Assembly: GCA_040004035.1 (NCBI GenBank)
Contig: JAMPLN010000006.1
Length of the DNA stretch: 64,000 bases
DNA from: Microcoleus vaginatus_C
GTDB lineage: Bacteria; Cyanobacteriota; Cyanobacteriia; Cyanobacteriales; Microcoleaceae
Strand: one strand, 5' to 3'
Below are positions 25,549 to 33,728 of the stretch, one piece after another. Within the stretch, counting starts at the first letter, position 1. The number at the start of each line of letters is the position of its first letter. Both the position numbers and the translations under genes were made by a program. The notes below the pieces were generated by a model that searched no databases, was not told the origin of the DNA, and saw only the letters and a program-made list of their open reading frames with translations.

Positions 25549-26568
25549 CTACCCAATTAAAGAAGTTGACAAACTAGATTCTGGACGTAATAAATTCAAC
25601 TTTAGATTTCCGCCCCCTTCAATAACAGCAAGTGTGTCAAAGCTACTGGTTACTCCGTTAAAATCGGATAAGCTGTTAGTTTGGATAGCTAAATCTCGAT
25701 TATTGTTGATGGGAAACACCAAGATATTATTGAAGGAACTCCTTGCAAGCTGAATGCTATCCTGACCTTGGGTAAAGTTCCGAATTGTAGCAAAACCCGG
25801 TCCAAGGTAGAAAGTTTTATATCCAATCACAAACACTCTACTGGTAAATACAGGCTGCGCTAACACGAATGTATCGGCGCCGGGTCCGCCAATCAGAGTA
25901 TCGAATTCGTTGCTGCCGTCACTTCCAGACACTCCGGCGCCAAAGCCTGCAGAGCTTGTTACTCCAACTAATTCGACATTCCCCACTCCTATACCAGTGA
26001 GGGTGTCATTGCCGGAAGTTCCGATAAAAGTAGCAGTCCTGTTTGGCTCGTTTTTTCCGAAATTGAAGTAGTGTTCCCGACCAGTTGTCAAAGCTCCAGA
26101 GTAGACAAAAGGTCCAATATCACGGTTTCTATTTAAGTATACTGTTTCATAGAAAGAAGTACCATTACTGAAGCGGCCGAATTGAATGAAGTGCTGGTAG
26201 CCACTTTTAAAGTTATTCTCAATAAACGACCGCGAATCTCGGTTAGTTGCTACATAAAATGCTTCGTCATAATTTGGCGATACGCGCGATCGACCTTCTT
26301 CGTAACCGTATTGGATAAAGTGGTCTAGGCCCGTCGCAAAAGGTGCATTTGGGTTGTTGGGGGTGCGGACTAAGGCAGCGATATCTGGGTTGCCAGCGAG
26401 GTAAGTAGCTTCGTCAAAATACCGCGATATTTTTGTGAGGCCGGCGGCTTGACCGAACTTTTCAAAGTGTTCTCTTCCAGATTTGATAACTCCTGCATCA
26501 ATAGCAGGTTTCACCCAAGGATATTGCGCCAGGTAGTACGGTTCGTCAAAAATGTCATAATTAGTCAT
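25549..26568 (-). CDS. Four-repeat RTX-like protein, array copy 1
   Basis: A 339-residue protein. Residues about 6-190 hold four copies of a roughly 45-residue repeat that begins [FY]DExxYL and ends GxxHFxxFG: FDEPYYLAQYPWVKPAID, FDEATYLAGNPDIAALV, YDEAFYVATNRDSRSFI and YETVYLNRNRDIGPFV. The C-terminal half is RTX-like: GTSGNDTLTG, FDTLIGGPGADTFVLA, ATIRNFTQGQDSIQL and LAVIEGGGNLKLNLL. There is no signal peptide, as expected for type I secretion, but no transporter is nearby. Repeat 3 is the most diverged of the array. About 140 bases of upstream DNA are shared with copy 3. Confidence 0.85.
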   Translation of the reverse strand: MTNYDIFDEPYYLAQYPWVKPAIDAGVIKSGREHFEKFGQAAGLTKISRYFDEATYLAGNPDIAALVRTPNNPNAPFATGLDHFIQYGYEEGRSRVSPNYDEAFYVATNRDSRSFIENNFKSGYQHFIQFGRFSNGTSFYETVYLNRNRDIGPFVYSGALTTGREHYFNFGKNEPNRTATFIGTSGNDTLTGIGVGNVELVGVTSSAGFGAGVSGSDGSNEFDTLIGGPGADTFVLAQPVFTSRVFVIGYKTFYLGPGFATIRNFTQGQDSIQLARSSFNNILVFPINNNRDLAIQTNSLSDFNGVTSSFDTLAVIEGGGNLKLNLLRPESSLSTSLIG

Positions 26569-26604
26569 AATTTTTGCTTTAAGCTTAGTCTGCTTACTTA
26601 TCGG

Positions 26605-26655
26605 TTAAACTTGACCCACTATTACTAACTCTACTGCCTCAGTATGTCAAGTTAA
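26605..26655 (-). promoter_or_regulatory. Conserved inverted repeat upstream of array copy 1
   Basis: TTAAACTTGAC and GTCAAGTTAA face each other across exactly 30 bases, 37 bases before the start of copy 1. The same arms with the same 30-base spacing lie upstream of copy 3. TTGACA on the minus strand could serve as a -35 box. Confidence 0.5.
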
Positions 26656-26751
26656 TTATGGTTAAGCCTTTTTTATTATTTTTAGGGCAAACACAAAAGT
26701 GCGATCGCACCGACTGCAGACCCATGCCAATCCCGAATAGCTGCGAGAATT

Positions 26752-27277
26752 CTATGCAATTAAAAGTGTCGCAAAAGGTAATTCTGGTAATAGATTTAAT
26801 TTGAGATTTCCGCCACCTTCAATAACCGCGATCGTGCCAAATCTACTTGAATAAATGAAGTCCCGAACTGACCGTCTTTGATGCCGAATTCAATGAAATT
26901 CTGGTAGCCATTTTTAAAATTTTCATTCTGAATAAACGGCTGCAACTGTCGATTATTTGCGAGATAAAACCATTCGTCATACTCAGCAGATACGCGAGTG
27001 CGACATTCTTCGTAACCATATTGGATAAAGTGGTCTAGCCCGGTCGCCAAAAGTGCATTTGGGTTGTTGGGAGTGCGGACTAAGGCAGCGATGTCTGGGT
27101 TGCCAGCAAGATAAGTAGCTTCGTCAAAATACCGCGATACTTTAGTTAGACCGGCGGCTTCACCGAATTTTTGAAGTGTTCTAGTCCCGATGTGATAACT
27201 CCTGCATCAATGGCTGGTTTGACCCAAGGATATTGAGCAAGGTAGTATTTTTCGTCAAAAATTGCGTAGTTAGCCAG
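26752..27277 (-). pseudogene. Decayed array copy 2 of the RTX-like family
   Basis: Remains of a family member. The start codon position reads CTG instead of ATG (27275-27277). One base is missing within the codons for EHFEKFG near 27175, shifting the frame. The second and third repeats are still readable (GLDHFIQYGYEE, YDEWFYLANNRQLQPFI). An internal deletion then joins FGTSF directly to the final segment TIAVIEGGGNLKLNLL in another frame, removing repeat 4 and the RTX part. The usual C-terminal LIG has become LIA. About half of the usual length remains. The flanking downstream sequence (CCCGAATAGCTGCGAGAA) is still family-like. Confidence 0.85.
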
Positions 27278-27498
27278 GTTTTTCTACTACGGTTTTAATT
27301 ATTTTGATATTTAGAAACCTGGTTTCTGGATCGTACGATTAATTAATAAAGTTGCCAACTTTCTGTCATGGTACTGTTCGATACTGGCACGATGAATACG
27401 GTTTTCGGTATTTGACACCCAAAGCAAAAGCTGAGCCAGCAGAAGAACAACTCGATGGCTATTGACAGCAATTTGGCAACTGCTATAATCTGAGTTGA

Positions 27499-27524
27499 GT
27501 AGGGTGCGTTATTAACGCACCTAC
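27499..27524. repeat. GGTGCGTTA palindrome
   Basis: AGGGTGCGTTATTAACGCAC with the following CT forms a near-perfect palindrome of about 22 bases. It lies 36 bases beyond the stop of array copy 3 and is a common type of cyanobacterial intergenic hairpin. Confidence 0.55.
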
Positions 27525-27559
27525 CATGTTAAGAGAGAAAGAGATAACCGAGGTTCCGG

Positions 27560-28546
27560 TTATTTAAGGAATAGGTAGAAAGTGCCGTCTCCCTGTGGCT
27601 GAATTGTAGAAAAAGATAAATTTTTCCCCTCAATAATACCAATTGTTTCATATCTTGGGCTGAGGATTATGAGCTCGTTAGCATCCCCCATTGTTGTGTA
27701 GATATCGGGACTTCCTGCCAACTGGATCTTGTCATTGTCTTTATCAAAGTTCCGAATTGTAACTATACCGAGAGGAGTCGTATAGAGTTGACGGGATGTG
27801 GGATTACCGGAGGTAGCAGGAACTCCGAGTACGAATGTATCCCTCCCAGGGCCGCCGATCAGGACATCAGATTCATCAAACCCAAAGCTTTCATACTGCC
27901 GATTGCCTTGGGGATCGATACCTACTTCCACTCCAATTAGTTCGGTATTCCCCACACCAACGCCAGTGAGGATGTCATCGCCGGAAGTTCCGACAAAAGT
28001 AGCGGATCGGTTTGGCTCGTTTTTCCCGAAATTGAAGTAGTGTTCCCGACCGGTCTTCAAGGCTCCAGAGTTGACAAATGGCACAATGTCGGGGTTTTCT
28101 TTTAAGTATTCCGGTTCAAAAAATGAAGTCCCAAAACGACCGTCTTTGAGTCCGAATCGAATGAAATGCTGGTAGCCTGATTTGAATGTTCCGTTCTGAA
28201 CGAACGATTGCAACTCTGAGTTATTTGCCAAATAAAAATCTTCGTTGTACTCAGGCGATACGCGGGTGCGACCTTCTTCGTACCCAAACTGAATAAATTG
28301 GTCTAAACCAGACGCAAAAGGCGCGTTTGGATTGTTTGGGCTGCGAACAAAGGGAGCAATATCTGGATTTTGACCTAGATAGGTGTCTTCGTCAAAGTAA
28401 CGCGATACTTTTGTGAGGCCGCCGGCTTGACCGAACTTTTCAAAGTGTTCTCTTCCAGATTTGAGAACTCCTGCATCAATAGCCGGTTTCACCCAAGGAT
28501 ATTGGGCAAGGTAGTATGGTTCGTCAAAAATTTCATAATTAGTCAT
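27560..28546 (-). CDS. Four-repeat RTX-like protein, array copy 3
   Basis: A 328-residue member. Its repeats are FDEPYYLAQYPWVKPAID, FDEDTYLGQNPDIAPFV, YNEDFYLANNSELQSFV and FEPEYLKENPDIVPFV, each ending in SGxxHFxxFG-type motifs. The RTX-like half has VGTSGDDILTG, SDVLIGGPGRDTFVLG, VTIRNFDKDNDKIQL and the ending TIGIIEGKNLSFSTI, which is shorter and diverged from copies 1 and 4. Its RTX part is closest to copy 7 (both have VEVGIDP followed by NRQYESFG), so repeats and tail may have been exchanged between copies. No signal peptide. Confidence 0.85.
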   Translation of the reverse strand: MTNYEIFDEPYYLAQYPWVKPAIDAGVLKSGREHFEKFGQAGGLTKVSRYFDEDTYLGQNPDIAPFVRSPNNPNAPFASGLDQFIQFGYEEGRTRVSPEYNEDFYLANNSELQSFVQNGTFKSGYQHFIRFGLKDGRFGTSFFEPEYLKENPDIVPFVNSGALKTGREHYFNFGKNEPNRSATFVGTSGDDILTGVGVGNTELIGVEVGIDPQGNRQYESFGFDESDVLIGGPGRDTFVLGVPATSGNPTSRQLYTTPLGIVTIRNFDKDNDKIQLAGSPDIYTTMGDANELIILSPRYETIGIIEGKNLSFSTIQPQGDGTFYLFLK

Positions 28547-28582
28547 AAGTTGTACTCTAAGCTTAGTCTGCTTACTTGTCGA

Positions 28583-28633
28583 TTAAACTTGACCCACTAT
28601 AAATAACTCTACGAACTCACTATGTCAAGTTAA
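28583..28633 (-). promoter_or_regulatory. Conserved inverted repeat upstream of array copy 3
   Basis: The same TTAAACTTGAC/GTCAAGTTAA arms as at 26605-26655, again separated by exactly 30 bases and at the same distance from the start codon. This supports either duplication of gene plus promoter or a functional site. Confidence 0.5.
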
Positions 28634-28754
28634 TTATTATTAAGCCTGTTTTATTATTTTTAGGGCAAACACAAAAGTACGATCGCCATTTTTGTGAATG
28701 TGCGATCGCACTCCCTAGCAGCAATTAGGCAAATCCCGAATAGCTGCGAAATTT

Positions 28755-29807
28755 CTATCCAATTAAAAGTGTCGCAAAAGGCGATTCTGGTAATAGATTC
28801 AACTTGAGATTTCCGCCACCTTCAATAACCGCGATCGTGTCAAAGCGACTAACTTGGGTAACTCCATTTTGAAAATCGGTGGGAAAGCCGTTCGTTTGGA
28901 TAGCTAAATCTCGATTATTGTTGATGGGAACTATCAAAAATTGCTCTAAATCATACCCTGCGAGCTGGATGCTATCCTGACCTTGGGTAAAGTTCCGAAT
29001 TGTCGCAAAACCAGACCCAATGTAGAACTGTGAGATTCCGGCCGGGTTCCCCTTACTGCCTACTAAAGGTGTACCAAGTACAAATGTATCGCGGCCGCTA
29101 CCCCCAAGGAGAGTATCGAATTCATCGCTGCCGTCACCTTCATACACTCGACCGGAGCCAAAGCCATTACCTGTACCTAAACCTACTTCAGTTCCAATTA
29201 ATTCAACTTTCCCCACCCCGGAACCAGTGATGATGTCATTCCCAGGAGTTCCGACAAAAGTTGCAGAGCGGCTAGGCTCGTTTTTGCCGAAATTTAAGTA
29301 GTGTTCGCGACCGGTTTTCAAGGCTCCAGATTCCACAAATGGCCGAATATCGGGGTTTCTTTCTAAGTATTCTGTTTCAAAAAATGAAGTCCCAAACTGA
29401 CCGTCTTTGATGCCGAATTCAATGAAATGCTGGTAGCCGTTTTTAAAAGTTCCATTCTGAATAAACGGCTGCAACTGTCGGTTATTTGCGAGATAAAACG
29501 CTTCGTCATATTCAGGCGATACGCGAGTGCGACCTTCTTCGTAACCGTATTGGATAAAGTGGTCTAGGCCCGTCGCAAAAGGTGCATTTGGGTTGTTGGG
29601 GGTGCGGACTAAGGCAGCGATATCTGGGTTGCCAGCAAGGTAAGTAGCTTCGTCAAAATACCGCGATACTTTGGTTAAGCCGCCGGCTTGACCAAATTTT
29701 TCAAAGTGTTCTCTTCCAGATTTGATAACTCCTGCATCAATGGCTGGTTTCACCCAAGGATATTGAGCAAGGTAGTATTTTTCGTCAAAAATTGCGTAAC
29801 TAGCCAT
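28755..29807 (-). CDS. Four-repeat RTX-like protein, array copy 4
   Basis: A 350-residue member starting MASYAIFDEKYYLAQYPW. It has four repeats (third: YDEAFYLANNRQLQPFIQNG; fourth: FETEYLERNPDIRPFVESG), then VGTPGNDIITGSG, DEFDTLLGGSGRDTFVLG, ATIRNFTQGQDSIQLAG and IAVIEGGGNLKLNLLPE. The decayed copy 2 is most like this one in both repeat 3 and its end, so copy 2 probably derives from a duplication of copy 4 or its parent. The acidic Asp/Gly-rich loops could bind calcium. No signal peptide. Confidence 0.85.
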   Translation of the reverse strand: MASYAIFDEKYYLAQYPWVKPAIDAGVIKSGREHFEKFGQAGGLTKVSRYFDEATYLAGNPDIAALVRTPNNPNAPFATGLDHFIQYGYEEGRTRVSPEYDEAFYLANNRQLQPFIQNGTFKNGYQHFIEFGIKDGQFGTSFFETEYLERNPDIRPFVESGALKTGREHYLNFGKNEPSRSATFVGTPGNDIITGSGVGKVELIGTEVGLGTGNGFGSGRVYEGDGSDEFDTLLGGSGRDTFVLGTPLVGSKGNPAGISQFYIGSGFATIRNFTQGQDSIQLAGYDLEQFLIVPINNNRDLAIQTNGFPTDFQNGVTQVSRFDTIAVIEGGGNLKLNLLPESPFATLLIG

Positions 29808-29927
29808 GTTTTTCTACTGGGCATTTAATGAGCTGTTTATGCAATTTATCAATAATCCAGAATAGAGACAATTACCTGACCGGGTGATTTTACCCCACAG
29901 TAAAATCTCACTTAAGCTCTATGCTTT

Positions 29928-30980
29928 CTAGCCGAGGAAAGTGAGACCTACTGGAGGACTAAATGGATTTATCATCTCAATCGGTTGCAGAGTTAGACTT
30001 GATCCGCCCTGAATTCTGGCAAGTGTATCTCCCGATTTTTGAATTAATAAGTCCGCCCCTGATGGAAATATACTCAGTTCATTAAAGCTTTCCACCAACT
30101 GAATAAAATCTTTTCCTTTTTCAAAATTGACAATTCTGGCCTCCCCACTGCCGGTATAGAAATCTACCCGGCTGAGCAAACTACGTCGGTTGTTGGGAAC
30201 AGCATCTCCGATCACGAAGTAATCAATGCCAGAAGTGCCAATCAATGTATCGAATTCAGTGGTAGTCAGGAAAGGCTCTCTCGTGATGTCATCCAATTTC
30301 AAAGCGTCATACTTATTCTTATTAATGCCAAAAGGTGGATTTTGGCCCGCGAAAGCTACTTGCATTCCGATAATTTGATTTTTTCCCGCTGTAAATCCCG
30401 TGACGATATCATTACCGTTGGTTCCTGTAAAAAATCCGTATCGATTTGACTCAAATTGCCCAAATTTTAGATAGTGTTCTCGACCAGTTTTTAAACTTCC
30501 CGCCTCCACAACTGCCGCCACATCTGGGTTATCTCCCAAGTAACGTGGTTCAAAGAAACTTGTCCCGTACCTACCTTCTGTTTTTCCGAATTGGATAAAG
30601 TGTTGAAAGCCGGATTTAAAAATTCCGTTCTGCACGAATGGAGTTATTTCCGGGTGGCGCTTTAAATAAAAAACTTCGTCGTAGTCAGGCGATACTCGCG
30701 TGCGGCCTTCTTCGTAACCAAACTGGATAAAGTGGTCTAAACCTGAAGCAAAGGGTCGGTTTTGGTTGTTGGCGGTGCGAACAAATGGTGCAATATCTTG
30801 ATTTTGAGCTAGATATGTATCTTCGTCAAAATATCGCGATATTTTTGTGATGCCGGCGGCTTGACCAAATTTTTCAAAGTGTTCTCTTCCAGATTTGATG
30901 ATTCCTGCATCAATGGCCGGTTTCAGCCACGGATATTGCGAAAGGTAGTATTGTTCGTCAAAAATTGCGTAGTTAGCCAT
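29928..30980 (-). CDS. Four-repeat RTX-like protein, array copy 5
   Basis: A 350-residue member from ATG 30980 (MANYAIFDEQYYLSQYPWL), chosen because GAGAAG lies upstream and all paralogs start at this point; an open extension to 31079 is not coding-like. The repeats are intact. The C-terminal half is the most diverged: TGTNGNDIVTGFTAGK, FDTLIGTSGIDYFVIG, EARIVNFEKGKDFIQL and LARIQGGSSLTLQPI. It would bind a different ligand or be an older copy. No signal peptide. Confidence 0.85.
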   Translation of the reverse strand: MANYAIFDEQYYLSQYPWLKPAIDAGIIKSGREHFEKFGQAAGITKISRYFDEDTYLAQNQDIAPFVRTANNQNRPFASGLDHFIQFGYEEGRTRVSPDYDEVFYLKRHPEITPFVQNGIFKSGFQHFIQFGKTEGRYGTSFFEPRYLGDNPDVAAVVEAGSLKTGREHYLKFGQFESNRYGFFTGTNGNDIVTGFTAGKNQIIGMQVAFAGQNPPFGINKNKYDALKLDDITREPFLTTTEFDTLIGTSGIDYFVIGDAVPNNRRSLLSRVDFYTGSGEARIVNFEKGKDFIQLVESFNELSIFPSGADLLIQKSGDTLARIQGGSSLTLQPIEMINPFSPPVGLTFLG

Positions 30981-31053
30981 GTTTTTCACTTCTCTTCGAT
31001 TAGCGATCGCACCGACAGCATCCCAAAGAAAATTCTGAATAGATTCGATATTT

Positions 31054-32073
31054 CTACCCAAGCAAAGATCTAATAACACTAGATCCTGGTAATAGATTCA
31101 AATTGAGATTGCCGCCACCTTCAACAACAGCGATTGTGTCAAAGCGACTGGCTATGAAAACTCCATTTTCAACGACGGGAAAGCCATTCGTTTGGATAGC
31201 TAAATCTCGATTATTGTTGATTGAAAACACCAATAGTTGATCTAAGGGAATCCCTGTCTGGATGATATCCTGACCTTGAGTAAAGTTCCGAATTGTAGCA
31301 AAACCTGGGCCGATGTAGAACTGTCTGGATGAGAGGGTTCCTCCCCTGAAGCCAACAATGTCACCGAGCACGAATTTATCGCGGCCGCTACCGCCAGTGA
31401 GAGTATCGAATTCATTGCTGCCGTCACTTTCATAATTTCGGGGGCCGGGATAGATAACACCTACTTCAACTCCAATTAATTCGACCTTCCCTACCCCTAT
31501 ACCAATGAGGATGTCATTACCGGAAGTTCCGACAAAAGTTGCCTCGCGGCTTGGCTCGAATTGCCCAAACTTGAAGTAATGTTCCCGACCAGTTTTTAAG
31601 GTTCCAGAGCTGATAGCCTCAAACACATTGAATAAGTATCCCGGTTCAAAGAAAGATGTTCCAAAACGACCTTCTTTTACCCCGAATTGAATGAAATGCT
31701 GGTAGCCATTTTTAAAAGTTCCATTCTGAATAAACGGCTGCAAATCTCGGTTATTTGCGAGATAAAACGCTTCGTCATACTCAGGCGATACGCGAGTGCG
31801 ACCCTCTTCGTAACCGTATTGGATAAAGTGGTCTAGTCCTGTCGCAAAAGGCGCATTTGGATTGTTGGGAGTGCGGACTAAGGGTGCGATATCTGGATTG
31901 CCTGCCAGGTAAGTATCTTCGTCAAAATACCGCGATATTTTTGTGAGACCAGCGGCTTGACCAAATTTTTCAAAGTGTTCTCTCCCGGATTTAATGATTC
32001 CTGCATCAATCGCTGGTTTGAGCCACGGATATTGCGAAAGGTAGTATTGTTCGTCGAAGATATCGTAATTCAT
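31054..32073 (-). CDS. Four-repeat RTX-like protein, array copy 6
   Basis: A 339-residue member starting MNYDIFDEQYYLSQYPWLK. The first repeat nearly matches copy 5, while repeats 2-3 match copy 4 (YDEAFYLANNRDLQPFIQNG), a mosaic pattern. Repeat 4 is shortened (FEPGYLFNVFEAISSG) and lacks the usual NPDI core. RTX-like motifs are VGTSGNDILIGIG, EFDTLTGGSGRDKFVLG, ATIRNFTQGQDIIQ and IAVVEGGGNLNLNLLPG. No signal peptide. Confidence 0.85.
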   Translation of the reverse strand: MNYDIFDEQYYLSQYPWLKPAIDAGIIKSGREHFEKFGQAAGLTKISRYFDEDTYLAGNPDIAPLVRTPNNPNAPFATGLDHFIQYGYEEGRTRVSPEYDEAFYLANNRDLQPFIQNGTFKNGYQHFIQFGVKEGRFGTSFFEPGYLFNVFEAISSGTLKTGREHYFKFGQFEPSREATFVGTSGNDILIGIGVGKVELIGVEVGVIYPGPRNYESDGSNEFDTLTGGSGRDKFVLGDIVGFRGGTLSSRQFYIGPGFATIRNFTQGQDIIQTGIPLDQLLVFSINNNRDLAIQTNGFPVVENGVFIASRFDTIAVVEGGGNLNLNLLPGSSVIRSLLG

Positions 32074-32165
32074 CGTTGCTGTTTTAATAATGTAAAGTGC
32101 GATCGTACTTTTTTATAAAACCATCGCTCACCATCAATAAAAAATCATTAATCATCAGCCTGAGC

Positions 32166-32203
32166 TAATGACTAATGACCAATGACCAATGACCAATGAC
32201 CAA
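32166..32203. repeat. Heptamer tandem repeat (AATGACC)
   Basis: About five tandem copies of a 7-base unit, AATGACC with the first copy AATGACT, just after the stop of array copy 7. Such STRR heptamers are typical of filamentous cyanobacteria. Confidence 0.8.
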
Positions 32204-32206
32204 TGA

Positions 32207-33193
32207 CTATCCAATTAAGAAAGTACCGTTACCGTTAGATTCTTGGAAAGTCAAACCCAAGTTTGCTCCTCCTTCAATCACGCCGAGCACATCTCCAAAA
32301 CGCTGGATTGACAAATTGTTGCCAATGGGAACCAGATTGTAGCCGTTTAAAGAAGTTCCTTGCAGTTGGATAAAATCGTTTTCTATGTCGAAGTTGCGAA
32401 TCGTAGCTTGACCGTTACCCAAATACAGCGGTGTTGGGGTGACATTCCCGGCTGTAGCAGGAACTCCGAGTACGAAGCTATCAGGTCCCGGGCCACCAAT
32501 CAGGACATCGAACTCATTGGTGCCAAAACTTTCATACTGCCGGTTGCCCCTGGGATCGATACCTACTTCCACTCCAATCAGTTCGGTATTCCCCACACCA
32601 ACACCAGTTAGAATATCGTTGCTTCGGCTACCAACAAAAGTTGCGTCGCGGCTTGGCTCGTTTTTCCCGAAATTGAAGTAGTGTTCCCGACCAGTTCTCA
32701 GGGCTCCCGAGTTGACAAACGGTACAATGTCGGGGTTTTCTCTTAAGTATTCCGGTTCAAAAAATGAAGTTCCAAAACGACCTTCTTTTGAGCCGAATTG
32801 AATGAAATGCTGGTAGCCTGATTTGAAAGGTGCATTGGGGCCGATAAACGATCGCAACTCGGAGTTATTTGCTAAATAAAAATCTTCGCTGTACTCTGGC
32901 GATACTGCGCTGCGGCGCTGTCCTTCTTCGTAACCGAACTGGATAAAGTGATCGAGGCCACTCGCAAAAGGTCCGTTTGGATTGACTGTGCGGACGAACG
33001 GTCTGAGGTCTGTGTTGACAGTAAGGTAAGCATTTTCGTCAAAATAACGCGATACTTTGGTTAGACCGCCTTCTCGCCCGAATTTTTCAAAGTGTTCTCT
33101 CCCAGATGAGATGACTCCTGCGTCAATGGCTGGTTTGACCCAAGGATATGAGGCGAGGTAGAATTGTTCGTCGAAAATTGCGTAGTTAGCCAT
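32207..33193 (-). CDS. Four-repeat RTX-like protein, array copy 7
   Basis: A 328-residue member, first in transcription order (MANYAIFDEQFYLASYPWVK). Repeat 2 has FVRTVNPNGPFASGLDHFIQ and an insertion GQRRSAVSPE; repeat 3 is YSEDFYLANNSELRSFI and repeat 4 FEPEYLRENPDIVPFV. The tail has VGSRSNDILTGVG, NEFDVLIGGPGPDSFVLG, ATIRNFDIENDFIQL and LGVIEGGANLGLTF. It resembles copy 3 in its RTX part. The 535-base region upstream lies between it and chlH and must contain both divergent promoters. Confidence 0.85.
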   Translation of the reverse strand: MANYAIFDEQFYLASYPWVKPAIDAGVISSGREHFEKFGREGGLTKVSRYFDENAYLTVNTDLRPFVRTVNPNGPFASGLDHFIQFGYEEGQRRSAVSPEYSEDFYLANNSELRSFIGPNAPFKSGYQHFIQFGSKEGRFGTSFFEPEYLRENPDIVPFVNSGALRTGREHYFNFGKNEPSRDATFVGSRSNDILTGVGVGNTELIGVEVGIDPRGNRQYESFGTNEFDVLIGGPGPDSFVLGVPATAGNVTPTPLYLGNGQATIRNFDIENDFIQLQGTSLNGYNLVPIGNNLSIQRFGDVLGVIEGGANLGLTFQESNGNGTFLIG

Positions 33194-33728
33194 GTTTTCC
33201 CCCTAAAGTTTTGATGAGTTTGAGAGTTTATAGCAATTAGCTTTCCATGAACTCGATCGCCAATCAGGAATTTACACAAAACAGACGTTATGAAAGGGTT
33301 TTAAATTCCTGGTAAAATGTCAATCTTGATGACGCATCAATTAGCCGAAGGCTACATTCTGCTTTCAGCAATTATGCCTTTTTCCCCTCAGTTAATTGAG
33401 CTATCGCAAGTTTGATCAATTCTACAAAACTTGAAACTTTTTTCAGGATTTCTTTCTCAATGGTTGGTTAATTTTTAATTATTTTTATCCAACCCATTAA
33501 TCGTATACATAAAATATACATTTTGTCAAGTAAATATTTGTAAATAAAAATTGGAGTATTTGCTCAAGGAATTTATAAAAAAATGTAACGAAAATTTGAC
33601 CTAAATTTGTCGAATTGTGTCATGTGCAGGCTCAAATCGCCTAATGGCAAGCGTTTTCTGGTAAAAATGCTTATGGGATAAAAAAATTCCCGATTCCCGA
33701 AAACAGCATCTTAAAGGAGCCTAACCGG
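33194..33728. other. 535-bp divergent promoter region (array copy 7 / chlH)
   Basis: AT-rich, no open frame of note. An imperfect inverted repeat AATGGTTGG...CCAACCCATT lies near 33460-33501. I could not assign a specific promoter. The ribosome site AAAGGAG before chlH is at 33714-33720. Confidence 0.5.

Noticed and set aside
31054..31079. Overlap between array copies 5 and 6
   Set aside because: It exists only if copy 5 is started at 31079; all paralogs start at the MANYAIFDE point, so copy 5 begins at 30980.
32166..32203. CRISPR-like array
   Set aside because: The repeat unit is only seven bases and has no spacers; it is an STRR.
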